25,444 nucleotides of DNA from an uncultured Collinsella sp. Lineage in GTDB: Bacteria > Actinomycetota > Coriobacteriia > Coriobacteriales > Coriobacteriaceae. The notes below the pieces were generated by a model. It worked only from the letters and a program-made list of their open reading frames with translations, searched no databases and was not told where the DNA came from. Positions 14,972 through 21,859 of this stretch are shown here, piece after piece. The position numbers and the translations under genes were made by a program. Position 1 is the first letter of the stretch. Every line of letters starts with the position of its first letter. Location of the stretch: positions 1 to 25,444 of the forward strand of contig URIK01000008.1 in NCBI GenBank assembly GCA_900547855.1. Reading direction: 5' to 3'.

Positions 14972-15166
14972 GGAACGTTGCCCCGACGAGCACGTCGGAT
15001 TCCCGGAACGGGCCGCCCGCTGTTTAAGTTTGTCGCGAGTTCCGCACGCAAAGGAAAGCACTTAATGTGCTTTCCGTCTTGCGCAGGACTGTAGAGCAGC
15101 AAACTTAAACAGCGGGCGGCCCGTTTCGGGAATCTGCCCCCGCGCACAGAAGGGGATTCCTTTTGT
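14972..15166. repeat. Palindromic hairpin element B (variable-arm family)
   Basis: Arms 14998-15032 and 15100-15134 are complementary over 35 bp with one G-T wobble. The 67-nt core (15033-15099) holds an inner perfect stem GGAAAGCAC-TTAAT-GTGCTTTCC. The outer flanks (GGAACGTTGCCCCGACGAGC on the left, CCCCGCGCACAGAA and GGGATTCCTTTTGT on the right) are shared with element C, as are the arm ends GATTCCCG and TTAAGTTTG, but the 18 bases in the middle of the arms differ. It has the same orientation as element C. Confidence 0.92.
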
Positions 15167-15198
15167 CAAAAAGGGACAGGTTTATTTTGGTAGGTTTT
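15167..15198 (+). repeat. Left 32-bp inverted repeat of the ECF cassette
   Basis: It starts CAAAAAGGGACAGGTTTATT and is the reverse complement of 16973-17004 with one mismatch in 32. It abuts the right end of hairpin element B with no gap. Confidence 0.9.
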
Positions 15199-15211
15199 TA
15201 CTGCTTGAATT

Positions 15212-15240
15212 TGAAACATTCCGTTCGGTCAAAGCGTATC
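15212..15240 (+). promoter_or_regulatory. Predicted ECF (sigma-W-like) autoregulatory promoter
   Basis: TGAAAC (15212-15217), 17-bp spacer, CGTATC (15235-15240). This is close to the ECF consensus TGAAAC-N16/17-CGTA known for Bacillus sigma-W-type factors. It lies about 50 bp before the ECF sigma start codon, the usual place for an autoregulated promoter. Confidence 0.65.
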
Positions 15241-15288
15241 TATGGTGAGGGCCTCAGCAAGAAACATCAGCATCACCGGGAGGTGATT

Positions 15289-15807
15289 ATGGAAGAACAA
15301 GCATTTAGACAGGCGGTCGAAGATCACCGGGATGTCGTGTTTCGGATCGCATTGACGTACCTACGCGATCGTGCCGATGCCGACGATGTTGCCCAAGATG
15401 TCTTTCTTAAGTTGCTCAAAAGCGATGGACACTTTGAAAGTTGGGAGCATCTTCGTCGCTGGCTTATTCGGGTCACGATCAATGAATGCAAATCGCTCTT
15501 TCGAAAGCCATGGAGGCGCATAGAGGATATTGAGAACTTGGCCGATTCACTCTCGGCAGCGCAGGATGAGACCAAGGTGGTCCTGTCAGACGTTATGCGA
15601 CTTCCGGAACGATTCCGTGTTCCCATCGTGCTCTATTACTATCTAGGCTTTTCGACCTCAGAGATTGCCGAGTTGTTGCATGTACCAGCCGCGACCGTTC
15701 GAACGCGTTTAGCTCGCGGTCGATCGAAGCTCAAATTCATCCTAGAGGAGGGCGACCGTGAAATCCAATCAAATCAAGCAGGCCTTCGAGTCCATCCAAG
15801 CCGATAG
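15289..15807 (+). CDS. ECF-type RNA polymerase sigma factor
   Basis: A 172-aa sigma-70 family protein with only regions 2 and 4, so an extracytoplasmic-function factor. Region 2 covers about residues 8-75, including the -10 recognition helix DADDVAQDVFLKLL and RRWLIRVTINECKS. Region 4 covers about 98-150, with YYYLGFSTSEIAELLHVPAA and TVRTRLARGRSKLK as the -35 recognition helix-turn-helix. The start is ATG 15289 behind GGGAGGTGATT; the open frame runs back to a TTG at 15163 but that part is inverted-repeat and leader sequence. Its last 50 bp overlap the next gene, a typical sigma/anti-sigma arrangement. A sigma-W-like promoter in front suggests autoregulation. Lower GC and more A/T-ending codons than the flanking rpoC and rpsL suggest later arrival. 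Confidence 0.92.
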   Translation: MEEQAFRQAVEDHRDVVFRIALTYLRDRADADDVAQDVFLKLLKSDGHFESWEHLRRWLIRVTINECKSLFRKPWRRIEDIENLADSLSAAQDETKVVLSDVMRLPERFRVPIVLYYYLGFSTSEIAELLHVPAATVRTRLARGRSKLKFILEEGDREIQSNQAGLRVHPSR

Positions 15808-16834
15808 CAATCTTGCAGATCGCGTCCTTAATACCGCTGCGGGTGAGCCGCTTCATCGAAAGGGCCACGCGAAGCCTCTCTATGTTGCCGTAATCGGATG
15901 TCTTGTCGGAGTGCTGGCGACCGGAGGGGTCGCCTACGCCGTCGTCAATTCCAGATATTTTGCCTCAGCCTGGGGAAACCACGGCAACGGGGATTCCATT
16001 ACCTGGACCAACGGTGGCTCATCGGGGACTAAATACACCTACACCAGAGAGTTTGGTGATGGCATCGCGCCCCAAAGCCTGGAGGGTGCAGTTCAGAAAG
16101 TTAATCTGTCCGTCGAGGGTAACGGCTATACGCTCGATATCCATGAGATGGCTATTGACCAAAACGGCTGCGGCGCCGTGACGTTTACGTTGTCAAATCC
16201 AAATGGAGTTAACTACTACAAGCCAGCAGCAGAGACAGGCGAACTTGTTCTTTATGGTGAAGAAGAACAAGGCATCGGCACGCCAAGCATGAACTTCGGC
16301 GAGGAATGGGCTGACACACGCTGCACAATTGATAAGGACACATCAAGCGACACGGTCATTAACGGCACGATGTACTTTGCCTCGTGGGATCGCGAGCGAG
16401 ATTTGGGACATGGGGTCACCTGGAATATCAGCTGGACGGAGGGCAAAGGTGAGGATGCGAAGGTGATCGAGGTATCGACGCCAGAGTTTAACGTCGGAGC
16501 GCACGTCGATACAAAGGAACTCCGCTCCGATGACTCGCCTCTCGAGATCAGCCCGTTTTCCATCCAGACGCACATCGATGATCTGGGCATTGACGCAGTC
16601 ACGAAAAAGTTGACCGTTACCTACAAGGATGGATCGGAGCAGATCATCGAAGATGATACTGCGGGCGCGTACAATTTCTATGTCTCGCTGACGCGCAATA
16701 GCGGAGAGAACATCTCGGTGCCGACAAAACTGATCAATGTCGATCAAGTGGTCTCGGTAACCCTTGAGGGCACGAGGTACACATCAACAGGAGAGACCGA
16801 AACAGAAGTACCCTTTACCATCGTTTATTCGTAA
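15758..16834 (+). CDS. Putative membrane-anchored anti-sigma factor / ECF partner protein
   Basis: A 358-aa protein with a short cytoplasmic N terminus (about 1-40, MKSNQIKQAFESIQADSNLA, helical), one membrane segment (41-63, YVAVIGCLVGVLATGGVAYA) and a large extracytoplasmic domain (about 65-358) rich in Thr, Ser, Asp and Gly with beta-strand character (TFTLSNPNG, VTWNISWTEG, KKLTVTYKDG, VVSVTLEGTRY). This layout fits a sensor anti-sigma factor that holds the ECF sigma at the membrane. No zinc-binding HxxxCxxC motif of the classical ZAS type is present. It resembles the DUF4179-type partners of Firmicutes ECF genes, which I recall only loosely. The start is GTG 15758 after GGAGGG, overlapping the sigma gene by 50 bp. 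A strong terminator follows directly. Confidence 0.75.
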   Translation: MKSNQIKQAFESIQADSNLADRVLNTAAGEPLHRKGHAKPLYVAVIGCLVGVLATGGVAYAVVNSRYFASAWGNHGNGDSITWTNGGSSGTKYTYTREFGDGIAPQSLEGAVQKVNLSVEGNGYTLDIHEMAIDQNGCGAVTFTLSNPNGVNYYKPAAETGELVLYGEEEQGIGTPSMNFGEEWADTRCTIDKDTSSDTVINGTMYFASWDRERDLGHGVTWNISWTEGKGEDAKVIEVSTPEFNVGAHVDTKELRSDDSPLEISPFSIQTHIDDLGIDAVTKKLTVTYKDGSEQIIEDDTAGAYNFYVSLTRNSGENISVPTKLINVDQVVSVTLEGTRYTSTGETETEVPFTIVYS

Positions 16835-16840
16835 AGTCTG

Positions 16841-16872
16841 GGCCGCTTCCCAAGGGGGGAAGCGGCCTTTTT
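16841..16872 (+). terminator. Intrinsic terminator after the anti-sigma gene
   Basis: GGCCGCTTCCC (16841-16851) pairs perfectly with GGGAAGCGGCC (16857-16867), followed by TTTTT. It closes the two-gene ECF operon inside the inverted-repeat boundaries. Confidence 0.93.
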
Positions 16873-16972
16873 AGCGTTATATGGACGAGTGGATTGGACG
16901 TTATTCGTCTGATTCTCGGAAGAACGTAGCAAATGGATGCGGATCACCGTGAAGAGTGGCGTTTTCCCAGAT

Positions 16973-17004
16973 AAAACCGACCAAAATAAACCTGTCCCTT
17001 TTTG
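16973..17004 (-). repeat. Right 32-bp inverted repeat of the ECF cassette
   Basis: Reverse complement of 15167-15198 at 31 of 32 positions. It lies 4 bp before hairpin element C. Between the anti-sigma terminator and this repeat (16873-16972) I see no gene. Confidence 0.9.
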
Positions 17005-17008
17005 GCAG

Positions 17009-17203
17009 GGAACGTTGCCCCGACGAGCACGTCGGATTCCCGGGCCGGGCGGCACAGGGGTTAAGTTTGTCGCGAGTTCCGCACGAGCCGGAGGCCACTT
17101 AATGTGGCCTCCGTGCGAGCCAGGACTGTAGAGCAGCAAACTTAACCCCTGTGCCGCCCGGCCCGGGAATCCGCCCCCGCGCACAGAAAGGGATTCCTTT
17201 TGT
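17009..17203. repeat. Palindromic hairpin element C (variable-arm family)
   Basis: Arms 17035-17069 and 17137-17171 are perfectly complementary over 35 bp. The 67-nt core (17070-17136) is nearly the same as in element B outside the inner stem, which here is GGAGGCCAC-TTAAT-GTGGCCTCC with an extra CGCAC/GTGCG stem and a GAGCC bulge. Left and right outer flanks match element B. Confidence 0.93.
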
Positions 17204-17230
17204 GTAGGCTTTGCGGAAATGTGGGTATTT

Positions 17231-17286
17231 TAGGATACGCCCGGCGGCGTGGTCTGTTGACGACACAGCTAACGCCACGTATCCTA
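17231..17286 (+). promoter_or_regulatory. Predicted rpsL operon promoter within an inverted repeat
   Basis: TTGACG (17257-17262), 17-bp spacer, TATCCT (17280-17285). The -10 box lies in the right arm of a perfect 9-bp inverted repeat, TAGGATACG (17231-17239) and CGTATCCTA (17278-17286), so a dimeric regulator or a DNA/RNA hairpin could compete with promoter use. The leader to rpsL would be about 85 nt. Confidence 0.6.
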
Positions 17287-17378
17287 TCGAATTGCGTGTT
17301 TCGTAGGGGGATGCTGACCCCTCGATTCAAGCCGTTGCACTTTACAGAAAGCTGGAATCATTCGAGAAGGAGTACGCT

Positions 17379-17756
17379 TTGCCTACTATTAACCAGCTGG
17401 TTCGCCAGGGCCGTCGTTCCGTGCCCAAGAAGTCCAAGAACGCTGCTCTGCAGCACAACTCCCAGAAGCGCGGCGTGTGCACCCGCGTCTTCACCACGAG
17501 CCCCAAGAAGCCGAACTCGGCTCTTCGTAAGGTTGCCCGTGTTCGCCTTGTCAACGGCATCGAAGTTACTGCTTACATCCCGGGTGAGGGCCACAACCTG
17601 CAGGAGCACTCCATCGTGCTCGTCCGCGGCGGTCGTGTCCGTGACCTCCCTGGTGTCCGTTATCACGTCATCCGTGGCGCCTACGACGCTGCTCCGGTCC
17701 AGAACCGTATGCAGGCCCGTTCCAAGTACGGTGCTAAGCGCCCCAAGGCCAAATAA
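17379..17756 (+). CDS. rpsL: 30S ribosomal protein S12
   Basis: A 125-aa S12, part of the decoding centre. The KRGVCTRVFTTSPKKPNSAL segment (30-49) carries K43, and the second loop GEGHNLQEHS ... RGGRVRDLPGVRYH (about 69-95) follows. At the position of E. coli K88 this protein has R88 (codon CGT at 17640-17642); K88R is a known streptomycin-resistance substitution in other bacteria. K43 is unchanged. The start is TTG 17379 with AGAAGGAG upstream, giving the family N terminus MPTINQLVR. It is the first gene of rpsL-rpsG-fusA-rpsJ. Confidence 0.98.
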   Translation: MPTINQLVRQGRRSVPKKSKNAALQHNSQKRGVCTRVFTTSPKKPNSALRKVARVRLVNGIEVTAYIPGEGHNLQEHSIVLVRGGRVRDLPGVRYHVIRGAYDAAPVQNRMQARSKYGAKRPKAK

Positions 17757-17829
17757 GCCAGATAACGTTTTGATACTTTCGCCGTGTGCCGCCTAAGCGC
17801 CGCACGGTAGACACTTAAGGAGATTTCAC

Positions 17830-18303
17830 ATGCCGCGTCGTGCAGCAGCTAATCGTCGTGAGGTTCAGCCTGACGCCGTTTACAACAACCGCCTGGTGAC
17901 TCAGCTCATCAACAAGGTCCTTCTTGACGGCAAGAAGGCCACCGCTGAGCGCATCGTTTACACCGCTTTCGAGATCGTTGCCGAGAAGTCCGAGGGTGGC
18001 GACGCTCTCGCTACCTTCAAGAAGGCTATGGACAACGTCAAGCCCACGCTCGAGGTTAAACCCAAGCGTGTCGGTGGCGCTACCTATCAGGTCCCGATGG
18101 AGGTCAACTCCCGTCGTTCCACCGCTCTGGGTATCCGCTGGATCGTCAACTTCTCCCGCGCTCGCAAGGAGAAGACCATGGCCGAGCGTCTCGCCAACGA
18201 GATCCTCGACGCTTCCAACGGCCTGGGCGCTTCCGTCAAGAAGCGTGAGGACGTCTTCAAGATGGCCGAGGCCAACCGCGCGTTCTCTCACTATCGTTGG
18301 TAA
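17830..18303 (+). CDS. rpsG: 30S ribosomal protein S7
   Basis: A 157-aa S7, which nucleates assembly of the 30S head and contacts E-site tRNA. The N terminus is MPRRAAANRREVQPDAVYNN, followed by LVTQLINKVLLDGKKATAE, then the RVGGATYQVPMEV beta-hairpin and SRRSTALGIRWIV, all diagnostic. The length is normal. The start is ATG 17830 after AAGGAGAT. The 73-bp gap after rpsL holds a hairpin formed by CCGTGTGC and GCCGCACGG. fusA starts 19 bp downstream. Confidence 0.98.
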   Translation: MPRRAAANRREVQPDAVYNNRLVTQLINKVLLDGKKATAERIVYTAFEIVAEKSEGGDALATFKKAMDNVKPTLEVKPKRVGGATYQVPMEVNSRRSTALGIRWIVNFSRARKEKTMAERLANEILDASNGLGASVKKREDVFKMAEANRAFSHYRW

Positions 18304-18322
18304 GTTAAGGTAAGGAACTAAC

Positions 18323-20422
18323 ATGGCTAAGCCTAAGTACAAGCTTTCCGATACCCGTAACATTGGCATCATGGCCCACATCGATGCCGGTAAGACCACC
18401 ACGACCGAGCGTATTCTTTACTACACCGGTAAGACCCACAAGATCGGTGAGGTCCATGAGGGCGCTGCCACCATGGACTGGATGGTTCAGGAGCAGGAAC
18501 GCGGCGTAACCATTACCTCCGCTGCTACCACGTGCTTCTGGAAGAAGGACGGTACCGACTACCGCATCCAGATCATCGACACCCCGGGCCACGTTGACTT
18601 CACCGCCGAGGTCGAGCGCTGCCTGCGCGTCCTCGATGGCGCTGTCGCCGTTTTCGACGCCGTTGCCGGCGTTCAGCCCCAGTCTGAGACCGTTTGGCGT
18701 CAGGCTTCTACCTTCAACGTCCCCCGCATCGCCTTCATCAACAAGTATGACCGCGTGGGCGCTGACTTCTTCAACGCTATCGAGACCATGAAGGATCGTC
18801 TCGACGCCAACGCCGTGGCCGCTCAGGTCCCGATGGGCGCCGAGGACAACTTCTGGGGTGTCATCGACCTCGTCACCATGACTGCTTGGGACTTCAAGGC
18901 CGACGACAAGGGCATGACCTACCCCGAGCCGATGGACGAGATCCCGGCTGAGTTTGCCGACATCGCTGCCACCAAGCGCGAGGAGCTCCTCGACGCTGCT
19001 GCCAGCTTTGACGACGAGCTCATGGAGAAGATCCTCATGGAGGAGGACTTCACCGTCGAGGAGCTCAAGGCTGCTCTGCGCAAGGGTGTTCTGGCCAATG
19101 AGCTCAACCTCGTCTTCGTGGGCTCCGCCTACAAGAACAAGGGCGTTCAGGAGCTGCTCGACGCTGTCGTCGACTACCTGCCCAGCCCGCTCGACGTCGA
19201 GGCCGTCACCGGTACCGATCCGGACACCGGCGAGGAGATCCAGCGTCATCCTTCCTTCGACGAGCCCTTCTCCGGCCTGGTCTTCAAGATCATGACCGAC
19301 CCGTTCGTCGGTAAGCTCACCTATGTCCGCGTTTACTCCGGCCGTGCCGAGTCCGGCTCCTACGTGGTCAACGCTTCCAACGGTCAGCGCGAGCGTCTCG
19401 GCCGCATCCTCGAGATGAACGCCGCCGAGCGTATCGACCGTGACGACGCTGCCGCCGGCGACATCGTCGCTTGCGTCGGCTTCAAGAACTCCACCACCGG
19501 TGACACCCTGTGCGCCGAGGGCAAGGAGATCGTCCTCGAGAAGATCGAGTTCGCTAAGCCCGTTATCGACGTTGCCATCGAGCCCAAGACCAAGGCCGAG
19601 CAGGACAAGATGTCCCTGGCTCTGACCAAGCTCGCCGAGGAGGACCCGACCTTCCAGGTGTCCACCAACCACGAGACCGGCCAGACCATCATCGCCGGCA
19701 TGGGCGAGCTGCACCTCGAGATCATCGTCGACCGTCTGCTCCGCGAGTTCAAGGTTGACGCTAACGTTGGTAAGCCCCAGGTTGCCTACCGCGAGACCGC
19801 TGGTCACGACGTCGAGAAGGCTGAGGGCAAGTTCGTCCGTCAGTCCGGTGGTCGCGGTCAGTATGGCCACGCCGTCATCAAGCTCGAGAAGATGGAGGAG
19901 GGCTTCGGCTACGAGTTCGTCAACGCTATCGTCGGCGGCGTCGTGCCCAAGGAGTACATCCCGTCCATCGACAAGGGCATCCAGGAGGCCCTGAACACCG
20001 GTGTTATCGCCGGCTTCCCGGTCCTCGACGTTAAGGTCACCCTGTTCGACGGTTCTTACCACGAGGTCGACTCCTCCGAGGCCGCCTTCAAGATCGCCGG
20101 TTCCATGGCTATCAAGGACGCCCTCAAGAAGTCCGATCCGCAGCTGCTCGAGCCGATCATGGCTGTCGAGGTCGAGACCCCCGAGCAGTACATGGGCGAC
20201 GTTATGGGCAACCTCTCCGGTCGCCGCGGCAAGATCGAGGGCATGGAGGATCGCAAGAACAGCAAGCTCATCCGTGCCAAGGTGCCGCTGGGCGAGATGT
20301 TCGGTTACGCTACCGACCTTCGCTCCCAGACCCAGGGCCGTGCATCCTACACGATGCAGTTCGACTCTTATGAGCCCGCGCCCAAGTCCATCGTGGACGA
20401 GGTCATGAGCAAGAACGCCTAA
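18323..20422 (+). CDS. fusA: Translation elongation factor G
   Basis: A 699-aa translocation GTPase. G motifs: G1 AHIDAGKT (18-25), G2 with RGVTIT (60-65), G3 DTPGH (86-90), G4 NKYD (140-143; family members more often have NKMD, and the required N, K and D are kept). Domain II follows around residues 290-400, then domains III to V with HETGQTIIAGMGELHLEII (about 451-469), GGRGQYGHA and the C-terminal GDVMGNLSGRRGKIEGME. The length matches canonical EF-G rather than the shorter EF-G2 or tetracycline-resistance proteins. The start is ATG 18323 after TAAGGA. tuf, which often follows fusA, is absent; rpsJ follows instead. Confidence 0.98.
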   Translation: MAKPKYKLSDTRNIGIMAHIDAGKTTTTERILYYTGKTHKIGEVHEGAATMDWMVQEQERGVTITSAATTCFWKKDGTDYRIQIIDTPGHVDFTAEVERCLRVLDGAVAVFDAVAGVQPQSETVWRQASTFNVPRIAFINKYDRVGADFFNAIETMKDRLDANAVAAQVPMGAEDNFWGVIDLVTMTAWDFKADDKGMTYPEPMDEIPAEFADIAATKREELLDAAASFDDELMEKILMEEDFTVEELKAALRKGVLANELNLVFVGSAYKNKGVQELLDAVVDYLPSPLDVEAVTGTDPDTGEEIQRHPSFDEPFSGLVFKIMTDPFVGKLTYVRVYSGRAESGSYVVNASNGQRERLGRILEMNAAERIDRDDAAAGDIVACVGFKNSTTGDTLCAEGKEIVLEKIEFAKPVIDVAIEPKTKAEQDKMSLALTKLAEEDPTFQVSTNHETGQTIIAGMGELHLEIIVDRLLREFKVDANVGKPQVAYRETAGHDVEKAEGKFVRQSGGRGQYGHAVIKLEKMEEGFGYEFVNAIVGGVVPKEYIPSIDKGIQEALNTGVIAGFPVLDVKVTLFDGSYHEVDSSEAAFKIAGSMAIKDALKKSDPQLLEPIMAVEVETPEQYMGDVMGNLSGRRGKIEGMEDRKNSKLIRAKVPLGEMFGYATDLRSQTQGRASYTMQFDSYEPAPKSIVDEVMSKNA

Positions 20423-20482
20423 GTTCGAGCTCCCTGTTACGTAATCCGCGAGAACATCTCTCGCACTCTTTGGAGGTTTAAG

Positions 20483-20791
20483 TTGGCTACCCAGAAGATC
20501 CGCATTCGCCTCAAGGGCTATGATCACGAGGTCGTCGATCAGTCCGCGAAGCTCATCGTCGAGACCGCTCAGAAGACCGGCGCTCGCGTTTCCGGTCCTG
20601 TCCCCCTGCCCACCGAGCGCAACCTGTACACGGTTATCCGCTCGCCGCACGTGAACAAGGACTCCCGTGAGCAGTTCGAGATGCGCACCCACAAGCGCCT
20701 CATCGACATCCTCGACCCCACCTCGGGCACCGTTGATTCGCTCATGCGTCTCGACCTCCCCGCTGGCGTCGACATCGACATCAAGCTCTAA
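20483..20791 (+). CDS. rpsJ: 30S ribosomal protein S10
   Basis: A 102-aa S10, a 30S head protein and the NusE partner of NusB in antitermination. MATQKIRIRLKGYDHEVVD, then GARVSGPVPLPTERNLYTVI and RSPHVNKDSREQFEMRTHKR are diagnostic; the last two contain the loop that contacts 16S rRNA and Nus factors. The start is TTG 20483, with GGAGGT 6 nt upstream. It normally opens the large S10 operon (rplC, rplD and so on), but here a strong terminator follows within 30 bp and then an unrelated gene on the other strand. Confidence 0.98.
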   Translation: MATQKIRIRLKGYDHEVVDQSAKLIVETAQKTGARVSGPVPLPTERNLYTVIRSPHVNKDSREQFEMRTHKRLIDILDPTSGTVDSLMRLDLPAGVDIDIKL

Positions 20792-20813
20792 GCGATATCG
20801 CTCATAGCTTAAA

Positions 20814-20853
20814 GGGCCCCGCTGCCGTAACGGCAGCGGGGCCCTTTTGTTTT
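20814..20853 (+). terminator. Intrinsic terminator after rpsJ
   Basis: A perfect 14-bp GC-rich stem, GGGCCCCGCTGCCG / CGGCAGCGGGGCCC, with a TAA loop, followed by TTTTGTTTT. One of the strongest terminators in the window. Confidence 0.96.
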
Positions 20854-20906
20854 GAATGATGGTTTGGACTGCGGGGTAATGCTGTCGAGTAGGTGGTTGC
20901 GGCGCC

Positions 20907-21683
20907 CTATTCGCTCAAGGGACGCAGCGATGCCTCCTCAAAATGGAAGGATCGAAAGCCGTCTTCCGTTTCGATGCACGCGCGACCAAAGCCATCGACC
21001 GTTTTAAAGATGCCACGCGCCAGCTCGTCCCCAGCGGGGGAGCGGGCGATAACGTGCTCCCCGATCCAATTGAGGTGAGCGATATATTCGTCGTGGACGG
21101 GCGCGAGCGGACCGGCGTCTTCTTCCTTGGCGTTGAGGTGCTCTGCCCAAGCATCTACAGCGTCTATAACTGCGTGATAGACCTCATCGAGGAGCTTGTC
21201 GACGGCGGGAACGCTCTCGTTGAGGTCCGAGAGGCCAATTGCCGCCAGGCCGCCATCGGGCACCTCTTGGGGCGTGTAGTTTACGTTGACGCCAATGCCG
21301 CAGACGGCGAAAGGTTTGCCTTCGTTATCGCGTGCGGCCTCGACCAGAATGCCGCCGAGCTTGCGTCCTCGCGCGACCAGGTCGTTGGGCCATTTAAGGC
21401 GAATCTCGTTTGCAAGACCCTGCTTTTCGAGTGCTTCGAGCACCGCTAGGCCGCTGACGGCGGCAAGACCAGAGTACTTTGCGGGATTAACGCATGGACG
21501 CAGGACAATCGAAAGCAATAGGTTGCCGGCGGTTGAATCCCACTTGTGGCCGCGCCGGCCGCGTCCTGCCGTTTGCGCGCGGGCGGCAAGTCCTGTGCCG
21601 TGCGGCGCACCCTGTTTTCCTGCCTCGAGCAGGTCATCGTTGGTCGATCCGGTTACGTCGACAATCGTTAATTGGGCATCCAT
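20907..21683 (-). CDS. birA: Biotin-[acetyl-CoA carboxylase] ligase, without DNA-binding domain
   Basis: A 258-aa class I biotin protein ligase that attaches biotin to the carboxylase carrier protein, supplying malonyl-CoA synthesis. Visible are TGSTNDDL (11-18), the biotinyl-AMP loop GRGRRGHKW (40-48), LKWPNDL (96-102) with the catalytic Lys, and RKLGGILVE (107-115). A C-terminal SH3-like cap (IARSPAGDELARGIFKTVDG) follows. There is no N-terminal winged helix, so it cannot act as the bifunctional BirA repressor. The start is ATG at 21683, behind AAGGAGGT; an upstream in-frame start (21764) would add 27 residues with no family match. It is divergent from the fatty-acid operon, which fits its role. 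Confidence 0.93.
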   Translation of the reverse strand: MDAQLTIVDVTGSTNDDLLEAGKQGAPHGTGLAARAQTAGRGRRGHKWDSTAGNLLLSIVLRPCVNPAKYSGLAAVSGLAVLEALEKQGLANEIRLKWPNDLVARGRKLGGILVEAARDNEGKPFAVCGIGVNVNYTPQEVPDGGLAAIGLSDLNESVPAVDKLLDEVYHAVIDAVDAWAEHLNAKEEDAGPLAPVHDEYIAHLNWIGEHVIARSPAGDELARGIFKTVDGFGRACIETEDGFRSFHFEEASLRPLSE

Positions 21684-21777
21684 AGCGGCTGCTACCTCCT
21701 TATTGAATAAGTGAATGACGCAATGGTGTCGAGAGATAGACACAATGTGAAGCCTTTGTCGCATTTAGACAATTTAA

Positions 21778-21793
21778 TGTTAACACGTCAACA
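21778..21793. promoter_or_regulatory. Palindromic operator-like site 1 between birA and fabH
   Basis: TGTTAACACGTCAACA is an imperfect palindrome (TGTTRAC-AC-GTYAACA). It is repeated with one or two changes 48 bp downstream. It probably binds a dimeric regulator of the fab operon, of birA, or both; the regulator is not in this window. Confidence 0.6.
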
Positions 21794-21825
21794 AAGACTG
21801 AAATGCGTTATCCTCTCTTGGTCGA

Positions 21826-21841
21826 TGTAAACACGTCAACA
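21826..21841. promoter_or_regulatory. Palindromic operator-like site 2 upstream of fabH
   Basis: TGTAAACACGTCAACA, 15 of 16 positions identical to site 1 and in the same orientation, lies 18 bp before the fabH start and just upstream of its Shine-Dalgarno. Bound protein here would block transcription into fabH. Confidence 0.6.
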
Positions 21842-21859
21842 ACTCAAAGGAGGTTAGTG

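Noticed and set aside
15163..15288. Longer ECF sigma start at TTG 15163
   Set aside because: The extra 42 residues are encoded by inverted-repeat and promoter sequence, lack family similarity, and the ATG at 15289 has a good ribosome-binding site.
18305..20692. A 795-codon minus-strand ORF
   Set aside because: It is antisense, in register, to fusA and rpsJ, with the same origin as the rpoBC shadow.
20907..21683. BirA as the regulator of the palindromic sites in front of fabH
   Set aside because: The protein begins directly with the catalytic domain and lacks the N-terminal winged helix needed for DNA binding, so another regulator must bind those sites.
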